From positions 1 through 10,000 of the forward strand of contig JAIWNQ010000098.1 in the NCBI GenBank assembly GCA_020216745.1: a stretch of 10,000 nt of DNA, read 5' to 3'. Position numbers and translations under genes: made by a program. Source of the stretch: Candidatus Hydrogenedens sp. GTDB taxonomy: Bacteria > Hydrogenedentota > Hydrogenedentia > Hydrogenedentales > Hydrogenedentaceae. The notes below the pieces were generated by a model that saw nothing but the letters and a program-made list of their open reading frames with translations, had not been told where the DNA came from and did not search any database. Below are positions 1 through 7,963 of the stretch, piece after piece; the stretch's first letter is position 1, and the number at the start of each line of letters is the position of its first letter.

Positions 1-962
1 CATGGCGTTTATGTTCACCTCATATTCCACCAAGATATGAACGTGAACTGGAAGGATTGGCTGATGGTGCAGGTGTAAAATTGCAGGATTTACGGAGAGT
101 TCATGTCGTTTCTGTTATTACAGAACGGGGTTGCAGTTCTTTTGCAGTGTGGGGAGAAGCAACTACCGATGGCAAATTATATCATGGCAGAAATTTCGAC
201 TGGATTATGGAAGCAGGTATTCAGGACACTGCAGTCCTCTTTTGTTATGAACCTGAAGGGCTAAACTCTTTTGTTTCGGTTGGCTATGCCTGTGCAATCG
301 GGGTATTATCAGGAATGAACATGCGTGGCGTATCCATCGCTCAAATTGGTGCAACCAACAAAGACCGACGTATTGATGGCATTCCACTGGAATTCTTACT
401 CCGCCGTATCCTTGAAGAGGCTTCAACATTAGATAAGGCCTCCGACATTATCAAATCTGCACGGCATACCGTTGGATATAACTATGTAATTGCGGATGGA
501 GATGATAATCGTGCACTGGCATTCGAAACCTGTGCTCATCATGTCGCTATTTTTACCGATAATGACCCAAAGGAAACTGTTGAGTATGCTATTCCCATCC
601 CAAATGCAGTTATGCGTGCAGATGAGGCAATGGACCCGACAATTCGCTCCTTACAAACCTGTGCCAATGCACCAAACATGCCTTACGGTTCTAATTCTTA
701 TGACCACCGATACAAAGGGATGGCAACACGGATTAAGGAAAATTACGGCAAGATTGACCAGAACATAGCCCTTGAAATCCTGAAGGCTGTTGCAATGGTC
801 AATGTTAACCTTCATAGCGTTTTATATTGCCCGACAGACCTTGAATTATGGGTAGCACACGCTAAAGGGAAAGAAGACGCCGCAAAACAACCATACATCC
901 ATTATAAGATGAAAGAACTATTCGATCCCAACCGCAAAAATAATGCAAAAATCATTCAATAA
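1..962 (+). CDS. C45-family autoproteolytic acyltransferase/hydrolase (Ntn-hydrolase), 5' partial
   Basis: This resembles the peptidase C45 / acyl-CoA:6-aminopenicillanate acyltransferase-like family. These are N-terminal-nucleophile hydrolases that cleave themselves to expose a Cys and then hydrolyse or transfer acyl-amide groups. The likely nucleophile is the Cys in RGCSSFAVWG (codon 132-134). It is followed by the HGRNFDW motif, then a GVLSGMNMRGVSIAQIG strand pair and a YNYVIADGDDNRALAFE stretch, as expected for the alpha-beta-beta-alpha core. A TTG at 57 could be read as a start, but the frame stays open through base 3. The residues upstream (HIPPRYERELEGLADGAG) look like the conserved prodomain just before the nucleophile, so the true start lies outside the window. 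Downstream there is only a long gap with no partner gene. The physiological substrate is unknown: the family name comes from penicillin biosynthesis, but most bacterial members act on other, uncharacterised amides. The family call is firm; the substrate is not. Confidence 0.85.
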   Translation, partial: WRLCSPHIPPRYERELEGLADGAGVKLQDLRRVHVVSVITERGCSSFAVWGEATTDGKLYHGRNFDWIMEAGIQDTAVLFCYEPEGLNSFVSVGYACAIGVLSGMNMRGVSIAQIGATNKDRRIDGIPLEFLLRRILEEASTLDKASDIIKSARHTVGYNYVIADGDDNRALAFETCAHHVAIFTDNDPKETVEYAIPIPNAVMRADEAMDPTIRSLQTCANAPNMPYGSNSYDHRYKGMATRIKENYGKIDQNIALEILKAVAMVNVNLHSVLYCPTDLELWVAHAKGKEDAAKQPYIHYKMKELFDPNRKNNAKIIQ

Positions 963-1270
963 ATTATAACGTATTATCATAAATTTATTTCCATCTGCCA
1001 TTTAATATTTCATCTTGAAATAGATTACAGTAAAATCTACGGACCATGGCGACAGCGTGTTGTATACAAGCCTGTAGAATGTGCATATACTGAATTTTGT
1101 ACGCTACAAGGGACTTTTTACTTTAGAACTGTATTTAATATTAATAGTTTTTTAAAGAGGGGACAAATGAAGATTCAAACGGATGTGTCGTTGTGAATAC
1201 TTTTTTTAGAACTCGTTATTTAATTCCACCTTCTGTAAACAAAGCTATAACAATAGACGTGTGATTTAAC
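963..1270. other. Intergenic stretch with no recognisable gene
   Basis: No open frame of useful length and no recognisable protein remnant was seen on either strand. A 10-codon ATG frame at 1167-1196 has a purine-rich AGAGGGG upstream but is too short to support as a gene. A weak 5-bp stem (TAGAT/ATCTA, 1021-1039) follows the C45 gene but lacks a GC-rich stem or T-run, so I do not call a terminator. Two similar AT-rich segments around 1119-1139 and 1200-1222 share TTAGAACT and TATTTAAT. Confidence 0.5.
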
Positions 1271-1678
1271 CTATCCATTAACTTGTTGTAACCTGTAAAG
1301 TAATGTTGCAGAAGAATCCTCCACTATCCTACCGTTCAAGCATTCAGCTAATTCATTGGTTTTCGATGTATATGGGCGGGTAAATCATTGTTTTATCTCC
1401 TCTTAATAACCACATGCCTATACAAATACTGAAATACATTTCCTTTATTCCCCTTTGGAATGAACAGTTTTGATACCGCACTAAACCATCAATCCCCAGC
1501 CCCGTACTATGCCTCACCTAACATAACATATTACCGACTCCTCCGACAGATTAGACACCACCCTTAACTGATGGAGACGAAATGACCTGTCTGTTAATTT
1601 CTCTCTATGCTTCCACTAACATACTGTTTGTGGCTTAACCTCAACTGCTTCACAAAACCCATCACGGATTCCTTTAAC
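1271..1678 (-). pseudogene. Decayed transposase relic, probably IS481-like (rve/DDE superfamily)
   Basis: Two fragments can be read on the minus strand in the same frame. The first (1678 down to 1514) reads VKPQTVC-stop-WKHRE, then KLTDRSFRLHQLR. This resembles the helix-turn-helix and following DRS-R-H segment of IS481-type transposases. The second (1384 down to 1271) reads TRPYTSKTNELAECLNGRI. It matches the TRPYTPKTNGKAERF-type block near the end of the integrase core, which carries the catalytic Glu in this superfamily (here E of LAE). Several in-frame stops interrupt it, and only about 40 codons separate the two blocks, far fewer than in an intact transposase, so the catalytic middle is deleted or unrecognisable. 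No terminal inverted repeats were identified. This is inference from short motif resemblance; the second block is the stronger one. Confidence 0.45.
1291..1301 (+). repeat. 11-bp direct repeat, copy 1 (ACCTGTAAAGT)
   Basis: The same 11 bases recur at 1802-1812. The two copies bracket most of the transposase relic (1271-1678) and about 120 bp beyond it. Neither copy is next to a recognisable IS terminus, so this is not a demonstrated target-site duplication. Confidence 0.3.
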
Positions 1679-1801
1679 TTCTTTATTATCTTGCCCAGTT
1701 AAGCCATTGTTTTAGCATTAGGTTGATATTTCATCCCAGCCATATCCACCGCTCCTTGTTTTCCTGTTATTATTTGCCTATTCTCTTTCTTATTTCTAAA
1801 T

Positions 1802-1812
1802 ACCTGTAAAGT
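1802..1812 (+). repeat. 11-bp direct repeat, copy 2 (ACCTGTAAAGT)
   Basis: Second copy of the repeat at 1291-1301. It lies about 80 bp upstream of the chosen start of the toroid-like protein gene, in the likely promoter region. It could be chance in AT-rich DNA. Confidence 0.3.
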
Positions 1813-1876
1813 TTACTTTTTACATAATAAATTTCTATGTATGGTATTATTAAACCCATTTGATAGAAAAGATAAT

Positions 1877-1882
1877 AAAGGA
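1877..1882 (+). promoter_or_regulatory. Ribosome binding site deciding the start at 1893
   Basis: AAAGGA lies 10 bases before the ATG at 1893. The longer frame could begin at a TTG (1860), but that codon has no purine-rich site before it (the preceding bases are TATTATTAAACCCAT). The ATG is therefore preferred, although the AAAGGA is not a strong match. Confidence 0.5.
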
Positions 1883-1892
1883 AAAACTGTTT

Positions 1893-3680
1893 ATGTCAAA
1901 TTTTAATAAGTTCTTTGAACAAAGCGAAAATAATGAAGAAAATTATTTTTCTTATATTTTACTATCATTGTTAGTGAAAGTGTCCCTTTATAGTTTTCCT
2001 GGGATTTGCTTTCTTATGACTGCCTTCTTATTTTTGCCGTCGTTGGTGGATGAGTTATTAGGTGCAGGGCGAAAACCGATTCCACATTTATCCTGGGGAG
2101 AAGCAGGACCAAAATGGAATGATGAGGTTCTACTAAATAATGAGAATGGAAAATTGTCTTATAATAATGATTATGCAAAAGAATTCATAGAATCGGTTGC
2201 GAAGAAACCTTTGGTAAAGGCGGAAAAAAGAAGCAGTTCACCGTATATATGCCTGGCAAAACTTGCCTGTGGTAAAGATGTAGAAGAAGTAAATAAATAT
2301 TTGCAGGAATTGAAACCTTGGTCATACAGCGGTTCTTCATGGTTTTTGTTTAAAGGGGATTATGATTTTACGGAGGTGGTGCTTACGAGGATTATGTATC
2401 TTTTTGGAGATAATCCGAAATTGATTTACCAGGAGACATTGGAACATGTGTTTAATGTCGGGTTAGTAGAAGAAGGAGGAAAGCCGAGAATTGCTGTTCC
2501 CAAATCCCTGGGTTGGGTTCGTGATACAGAAAACCATCATTTGATGACGGAAAGTAGTAGGTATTTGAAAAATCAGTGGCTATTTAAATATGGAAGTTCC
2601 ACAATTACACCTGGGAAGCCCGAATATGATAACAAAACTAATGGTTTGGAGAGGTGGCTTATTGATTATCTTGAAGATATGCTTATGAATGGTGAATATG
2701 AGTTTAATTCCATTCCTTACTTGTTATATGCAGTTCAGGCATTGCTAAATCTGGAAGAATTTCCTGATTCGACAGAGATAAGGGTTAGAGCACATAAGGT
2801 ATTAGATAGTATCAATTGGAAATATGCATTAGGTAGTTTACAGTTCCGTAGATGTGCCCCTTTCCGTCGTAGATTTGAATATGCCGATACGACATCTTTA
2901 GTGATTGACCCGCATACTGCATTAATGCGATGGTGGTGTCTGCCTGAAAGCGATAATGCCCCGGGCAAGGAAATGACCCGACATTCCCAAATTCTTTTTG
3001 CTGTATTATCTCCATACACTGTCCCTCCTATTGTGAAGAAGTGGGCAAGTGAAAAACCTCATGATTATTTTGTTCAGATAGGTTATGGGGAAAATGGAAC
3101 TCCTGAAATATACAGTGGAGGGACGGAATATCTAATTAGTGCAGGAGGAGTATATAGAGGTCTGCGAGCCATGATTATTCCGAGACCTACAACCTTATTA
3201 TTAAATGATAGAGAAGTAGACATTAATAAATGCTTTCATATAAAAGGCAAGGGCAAATGGTGGTGCTGGAACAATACAGGTGTTTACAAAAGATTTGCAG
3301 TAGGAAATTCCCCCGTATCTATTCCACCACAATATACTCCCGTTGCTCAGAAGGAAGCGTGGTTCGTTTTTGCACCTGAATGTGCAAGTGGTTTGTATGT
3401 TTGTGTTTATAATGATGAGAAATTTGGTTTATTGTATTTACCCGATAGAAATAACCTTTCTCCCAACAAATTGTTATCAGAACTCATCAACAAAAATCCT
3501 TCGAGAGAAAAAATATATTCATCCTTCGTGTTTTTAGATGATAATAAAATCGAATACGATGTTAACGCACCTGCGGGAATGTGGGTGATTAAATCCATCA
3601 ATGGTGAAACAATTAATAGAAATTACGATACATGGTCCCGCTGGAATGGTAATATCCCCACAGAATTATATACGCATTAG
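1893..3680 (+). CDS. Exported/membrane-anchored (alpha/alpha)-toroid protein, polysaccharide-lyase-like, function unknown
   Basis: 595 residues from the ATG at 1893; a TTG at 1860 would add 11. A hydrophobic stretch at about residues 18-52 (YILLSLLVKV then ICFLMTAFLFL) suggests a signal anchor or unusual signal peptide, so the rest probably acts outside the cytoplasm. Residues of about 90-350 are helix-rich. They contain GWVRDTENHHLM (about 208-218), resembling the Asn-His motif of heparinase/alginate-lyase-like (alpha/alpha) barrels, then LVIDPHTALMRWW (about 336-348). The C-terminal part looks like a beta domain, with GTPEIYSGGTEYLISAGG (about 402-419), a pattern common after the toroid in heparinase II/III-like proteins. 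I see these motifs but cannot place a verified catalytic set, so lyase activity is inference. An internal ATG at 2016, just before FLFLPSLVDELLGAG, is an alternative start giving a shorter leader. It stands alone, with a decayed transposase upstream and a dead RhuM gene downstream. Confidence 0.7.
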   Translation: MSNFNKFFEQSENNEENYFSYILLSLLVKVSLYSFPGICFLMTAFLFLPSLVDELLGAGRKPIPHLSWGEAGPKWNDEVLLNNENGKLSYNNDYAKEFIESVAKKPLVKAEKRSSSPYICLAKLACGKDVEEVNKYLQELKPWSYSGSSWFLFKGDYDFTEVVLTRIMYLFGDNPKLIYQETLEHVFNVGLVEEGGKPRIAVPKSLGWVRDTENHHLMTESSRYLKNQWLFKYGSSTITPGKPEYDNKTNGLERWLIDYLEDMLMNGEYEFNSIPYLLYAVQALLNLEEFPDSTEIRVRAHKVLDSINWKYALGSLQFRRCAPFRRRFEYADTTSLVIDPHTALMRWWCLPESDNAPGKEMTRHSQILFAVLSPYTVPPIVKKWASEKPHDYFVQIGYGENGTPEIYSGGTEYLISAGGVYRGLRAMIIPRPTTLLLNDREVDINKCFHIKGKGKWWCWNNTGVYKRFAVGNSPVSIPPQYTPVAQKEAWFVFAPECASGLYVCVYNDEKFGLLYLPDRNNLSPNKLLSELINKNPSREKIYSSFVFLDDNKIEYDVNAPAGMWVIKSINGETINRNYDTWSRWNGNIPTELYTH

Positions 3681-3702
3681 CAGTATTTGCCTGCCATACT
3701 AC

Positions 3703-3714
3703 TTGTAATTACAA
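3703..3714. repeat. Perfect 12-bp palindrome TTGTAATTACAA
   Basis: The palindrome lies 22 bases after the stop of the toroid-like gene, in a 225-bp gap that otherwise holds nothing recognisable. It could be an operator-like site or a very weak hairpin. It has no T-run after it, so it does not look like a rho-independent terminator. Confidence 0.3.
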
Positions 3715-3905
3715 AGGCATTATCAACATCCTTACATGTGTGTTTATCGCGTACATTCTATGTATAGGATTAGTGAACCACTATGTTAAGATAGAAGATA
3801 GATACAATTACATCAGTTTCATAAAAATAACATCAAACTATTACAACAAAATAGAGAGGTTGGTTAAATCTGATATTTAATTTGACGTTAATAGGGATAC
3901 TACAA

Positions 3906-4312
3906 ATGAAACAAAAAGATGATTTCAATGAAGGTAAAATTGTGACTTATGAATTTCCAAATGGACCTGAAATTCAAGTTAAACTTGAAAAAGACACTAT
4001 TTGACTTGATGCACATTTAATTGCAAAACTTTTTGAAATTGATAGGACAATTATTGCCAAACATATCAAAAATATATACAAATCAAATGAGTTAAACGAA
4101 AAATCAACCTGTGTAAAAATTGCACAGGTTTCCTCTGATGGAAAAAATAGAAAGATGAACCTATATAATTAGACATGATTATTTCTATTGGTTATCGTGT
4201 TAATTCAAAAAAAGTAACATAATTTCATATCTGGGCAACTAAAACGCTTAAAGAACCTCTGGTTAAAGGTTATACGATAAATGAAGAAAGGCTTCTACTT
4301 ATAAGGAGATAG
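3906..4312 (+). pseudogene. RhuM-family (virulence protein RhuM-like) gene, broken and 3'-truncated
   Basis: The translation from the ATG at 3906 follows the N-terminal half of RhuM-family proteins: GPEIQVKLEKDTI, LDAHLIAKLFEIDRTIIAKHIKNIYKSNELNEKSTCVKIAQV, LDMIISIGYRVNSKK, FHIWATKTLKEPLVKGYTINEERLL. Three lesions are visible. TGA at 4002-4004 stands where the family has Trp (ETVWLDAHQIA-like). A frame change near 4169 fits loss of one T in TATAATTTAGAC. TAA at 4220-4222 stands where Gln is expected (ATQFRIWAT-like). The match ends at about codon 130 (near 4297), while full-length members are over twice as long, so the 3' half is gone. A ribosome binding site (AGGGA, 3893-3897) survives. RhuM proteins carry a KilA-N/BRO-like DNA-associated N-terminal region and are common in mobile and accessory DNA; their biochemical role is unsettled. 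The family call is strong and the inactivation is directly visible. Confidence 0.88.
4303..4308 (+). promoter_or_regulatory. Ribosome binding site inside the RhuM relic tail
   Basis: AAGGAG is 8 bases before the ATG at 4317, a near-ideal Shine-Dalgarno site that fixes this start. It overlaps the last codons of the RhuM relic frame, which stops at 4310-4312. Confidence 0.8.
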
Positions 4313-4316
4313 CAGA

Positions 4317-7300
4317 ATGATAAGAACTCTATTAAAGATACACAGACTAATAATGATTTGCTTATTTGTCATATCTTTGCCATGTTTCTCAGACAAGATG
4401 GTATATTTGAGTGATATGCCAGAGCGTATTATTTCGATTACACAGGGTTGGGGAGAGACGGGCTGGGATGTCTCTGCACATGCTTCAGGGCAAACTCCAA
4501 TGGAGTTGCAAATAGGGGAGAAAAAATATCAGAAAGGTATAGGACATCATGCAGTAGGAGAAATTGTAGTTGATTTAGGTGGTAGATATAAGCATTTTGA
4601 ATGTGAAGTGGGGGTTCAAAAACAAAGTGGGACAAATACAGGCAGTGTGATTTTCCAGATATTTGTGGACGATGAGAAACGCTGGGACAGTGGTGTAATA
4701 CGGGAATTAGATTCTCCAGTGCCTGTTAAGATTAACTTAGATAACGCCCGTGAACTGCGTCTTGTGGTTAAAGATGGGAATGATGGTATTACCTGTGATT
4801 GTGCAAACTGGGCAGATGCAAAATTGATTTTAACGGGAAATGAAGAAAAAACAAACAAAGATAATAATCTAGATATTGCATCGTTTGCAGATGTGATTAC
4901 CTGCGACCCGAGAAGATATGAAGGGGCTCGTTGTTCCAGAGTAGAGGAGTTCCCGCCAGAGGATGTGTTTTTGGAGAAAAAAATAACTTTACAGGAAAGT
5001 GGATTATACGAAGTCCCAGATTACGAAGGATTAAAATGTATTGGATTGCGTTGGTATGAAAGACGGAAATTAACAGATCTTGAAATTGAATTTGCTGATG
5101 ATAATACCCCCTCAAAAATCAGAGTAGAAGTCTGGACAGGAGAATCTCCATGGCAGGGGAAATGGCAAAATGTAAATGGTGAGATTGAAATGAAAGGGAC
5201 CCAATGTGCTTTGCATATACCATGGCGGGATAATCTTTTTATCTGGAAAGGCACAGAAAAAGTCAGATGGGTCTTTGAAACTGACAAACCACTATATATA
5301 AAAAAATTGAATGCATATAGCAATTCATACTGGGAAAAAACCGTTATAAGATTGGAAAAAGAAAAAAACGATACAAATACTCAGGCAACCCTTCAGATTT
5401 ATAATGGAAAGTTTTTAGAATCGTTACATCCGTTAAATCAAATATGGAAACTTCCTGAGCCATTAACACTTAATCTCCTTTATAGTGTCCCTCGAAGTGA
5501 TAAAGGGGATAGAACCCTGTTATGGATTCGTTTGCCAGATACAAAGTTTTGTATTGCAGTTGAGGACATCATAAGCCATCCCTGTGTTTATGTGCCTTCT
5601 GCAGGTGTTTTCGCAGTTTTACAATCTTCCTCTCTTACAATAAATGAATACAAAAAGACGATAGAAGGCAAGCAAAGTGTTCTTGATAGCGTCCGTTCTC
5701 TTCCAGAACAAACTTTTTCAAATGCCATGGAAAGGATTCACCGTCCCGTTCAGGATAATGGACCCACGATGCTATCCCTTGCGTGTGATAATAATAAATT
5801 CATTGTGGAGAGAGAAGGTTCTATCCAGTTTAACGACTTTTTTATGAAGGTTCGTATGGGGAATACCGACAAATTAAAACGCACTCTTTATAATGCCTGG
5901 CTCCCTATCCCTGTAATTGAAAAAAATGATAACGGCATTACATATTTTTTAAGAACCTTTGTCGCTCCCTATAAAGAAAAAAAATCTTTGTGTATTTCGG
6001 ATTTTGAAATAAAAAATAATGATGTGAAAGAAAAAACTCCAGATTTCTCTCTTTCTTTTTACTCCAACAAAAAAGAGGGAATAAAAGCAGAATTAGAAAA
6101 GAAACATAATATTATAGTTGTAAAGAAGCAAGAGAAGATAGTAGGTATTTGCAAAATAGAGAATTCAATTGGGGAAATAAGTGGAGAAAATATTCTTATA
6201 AACCATCCAATATCTCCAGGGTCATTTATCAAATTATTTGTCATCATCCCATCAGATATAAATATAGATATAAAAGTATTAGAGCAAATAAAAGAAGAAG
6301 AACTCCTGGGAGAAACAGTGAAATACTGGGAAAACTTATGTGCAGACTCAATAAAAATAGATATACCTGAACCCTTACTTAACAATGTTATTAAAGCATC
6401 GCAGGTGCACTGTTTAATTGCAGGACGTTCCGAAGAGGATTTAATTGCTCCATGGATAGCCTCTATGTCATACGGTCCATTAGAAAGTGAAGCTCATTCC
6501 ATTGTATATGGAATGGACCTTATGGGCTGGCATGAGTTTTCGAAGAAATCTCTGGAATACTTCATAAGCAAGTATAATGATGCAGGTTATCTGACCACAG
6601 GGTATACATTAATGGGAACAGGCTGGCATTTATGGACATTAGCCGAACATTACCGACTTACAAGGGATAAAGAATGGTTAACAAAATATGCGGATAAACT
6701 ATCCCGAGTTTGCGATTGGATAATGGCACAGTGTGAGAAAACGAAAATAATGGAAGTAAATGGAGATAAAGTGCCAGAATACGGGCTTATGCCACCAGGT
6801 GTTGGCGCGGATTGGAATCGTTTTGCATATCGGTTCGCTATCCAGGGACATTTTTGTGCAGGACTTAATGGAGTGGGTTCCATATTAAAAGATATAAACC
6901 ATCCATTAGCAGATAAATATATAGAAGGAGCAAAGGAATTAAATGCATCTATTTTAAGAGCATTCGAATGGAATAAGGAGAGAACACCTGTATTACCGCT
7001 TTCAAATGGGAGATGGATTTTACCCTATCCACCTAACTTATATACCTTCGGCACCTCCGGTGAAATGTTTCCCGGAGAAGATGCCGGCAGAAGTTGGGCG
7101 TATGATGTTGAATTAGGACCGCATCATCTAATCCCTCTCGGTGTACTGGAGCCATACAGCAACGATGCGGAAAACATTGTCCAGCACATGGAAGATTACT
7201 GGTTCCTCCATTCCGATTACTGGTTCGCTTTTAGTGGTGAAGGAGATTATCCAGAAGAAGGAAATAAACAAGACCCATTCAATTTGGGGGGATTTTCAAA

Positions 7301-7850
7301 AATCCAACCCTATTACACGCGAATAGCGGAAACTTATGCTATGCGAGACGAAATAAAGCCTTTTATCCGTTCTTATTTTAATGCTATTCCTTCATTATTG
7401 AATACTGAAAACCTGTCATTCTGGGAACACTTTCATAATATCGGAGCATGGAATAAAACACATGAAACGGGTTGGTTCCTTGTTCAAACACGAAAAATGT
7501 TTATCCGTGAAGATAAAGATGTTCTCTGGTTGGCACCATTTGTTCCATCCTATTGGCTCGAATCAGGAAAGCAAATTACAATTACAAACGCCGATACCTA
7601 CTTCGGCAAAGTAAGTTATGATTTATATTCATTAGATAACAATGAAATAGATGGGAATGTATATCTCAAAAAAGATGTGGATTTCAGCAAAGTAATACTC
7701 AGAATCCGACATCCTTCCAATAAATCCATTAAAAAGGTCTTAGTAAATGGTACCGAATACGCTAACTGGGATACCCAATCAAGTGTTACCTATCTATTCC
7801 CTACCCCCAGTAAGATTGAAGAAAAATGGGTTATTAAATGTATGTTTTAA
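4317..7850 (+). CDS. Exported multidomain glycosidase-like protein with N-terminal NPCBM domain
   Basis: 1177 residues. Residues 1-25 form a signal peptide (MIRTLLKIHR, hydrophobic LIMICLFVISL, cleavage near PCFS). Residues about 28-173 look like an NPCBM carbohydrate-binding module: YLSDM, GWG..GWD, the KKYQKGIGHHAVGEIVVDLGG core, VIFQIFVDDEKRWDSGVI, and a closing ANWADAKLIL strand. A second beta domain at about 215-340 (WYERRKLTDLEIEFAD, IRVEVWTG) resembles a discoidin-like sandwich. A further beta-rich region runs to about 650. Residues about 660-1060 look like a six-hairpin (alpha/alpha)6 glycosidase core, with repeated helical pairs, SYGPLESEAHSIVYGMDLMGW (718-738), TGYTLMGTGWHLWTLAEHY, GEMFPGEDAGRSWAYDVELG (915-934) and FSGEGDYPEEG. 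The C-terminal beta domain from about 1065 (LAPFVPSYWLESGKQITITNADTYFG) fits such enzymes. Acidic residues near 722-733 and 915-930 are catalytic candidates, unproven. The GH family and substrate cannot be named from sequence alone. It probably acts on extracellular or periplasmic glycans. Confidence 0.8.
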   Translation: MIRTLLKIHRLIMICLFVISLPCFSDKMVYLSDMPERIISITQGWGETGWDVSAHASGQTPMELQIGEKKYQKGIGHHAVGEIVVDLGGRYKHFECEVGVQKQSGTNTGSVIFQIFVDDEKRWDSGVIRELDSPVPVKINLDNARELRLVVKDGNDGITCDCANWADAKLILTGNEEKTNKDNNLDIASFADVITCDPRRYEGARCSRVEEFPPEDVFLEKKITLQESGLYEVPDYEGLKCIGLRWYERRKLTDLEIEFADDNTPSKIRVEVWTGESPWQGKWQNVNGEIEMKGTQCALHIPWRDNLFIWKGTEKVRWVFETDKPLYIKKLNAYSNSYWEKTVIRLEKEKNDTNTQATLQIYNGKFLESLHPLNQIWKLPEPLTLNLLYSVPRSDKGDRTLLWIRLPDTKFCIAVEDIISHPCVYVPSAGVFAVLQSSSLTINEYKKTIEGKQSVLDSVRSLPEQTFSNAMERIHRPVQDNGPTMLSLACDNNKFIVEREGSIQFNDFFMKVRMGNTDKLKRTLYNAWLPIPVIEKNDNGITYFLRTFVAPYKEKKSLCISDFEIKNNDVKEKTPDFSLSFYSNKKEGIKAELEKKHNIIVVKKQEKIVGICKIENSIGEISGENILINHPISPGSFIKLFVIIPSDINIDIKVLEQIKEEELLGETVKYWENLCADSIKIDIPEPLLNNVIKASQVHCLIAGRSEEDLIAPWIASMSYGPLESEAHSIVYGMDLMGWHEFSKKSLEYFISKYNDAGYLTTGYTLMGTGWHLWTLAEHYRLTRDKEWLTKYADKLSRVCDWIMAQCEKTKIMEVNGDKVPEYGLMPPGVGADWNRFAYRFAIQGHFCAGLNGVGSILKDINHPLADKYIEGAKELNASILRAFEWNKERTPVLPLSNGRWILPYPPNLYTFGTSGEMFPGEDAGRSWAYDVELGPHHLIPLGVLEPYSNDAENIVQHMEDYWFLHSDYWFAFSGEGDYPEEGNKQDPFNLGGFSKIQPYYTRIAETYAMRDEIKPFIRSYFNAIPSLLNTENLSFWEHFHNIGAWNKTHETGWFLVQTRKMFIREDKDVLWLAPFVPSYWLESGKQITITNADTYFGKVSYDLYSLDNNEIDGNVYLKKDVDFSKVILRIRHPSNKSIKKVLVNGTEYANWDTQSSVTYLFPTPSKIEEKWVIKCMF

Positions 7851-7963
7851 TAAATTTTTATACATTATAAATTATATTTTTATTTGTCAAAATATTATTA
7901 ATTCACATAGAATAATTTTTAGAGAAATGCTTTATTAGAGAGAATAAAAAAAGAAGAGAAGCA

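Noticed and set aside
1167..1196. Ten-codon ATG frame with an AGAGGGG purine run upstream
   Set aside because: It is too short, has no recognisable leader-peptide pattern and no gene directly downstream.
1819..1850. Possible promoter (TTTACA with TATTAT) before the toroid-like gene
   Set aside because: The spacing is 20 bp, and such hexamers occur constantly in AT-rich DNA.
4002..4004. TGA in the RhuM frame read as Trp or selenocysteine (recoding)
   Set aside because: The frame also has a frameshift and a TAA and lacks its 3' half. Other genes in the window use TGG for Trp normally, so decay explains it better.
7851..7963. AT-rich gap after the glycosidase gene as a terminator
   Set aside because: It has AT-only partial symmetries with no GC stem.
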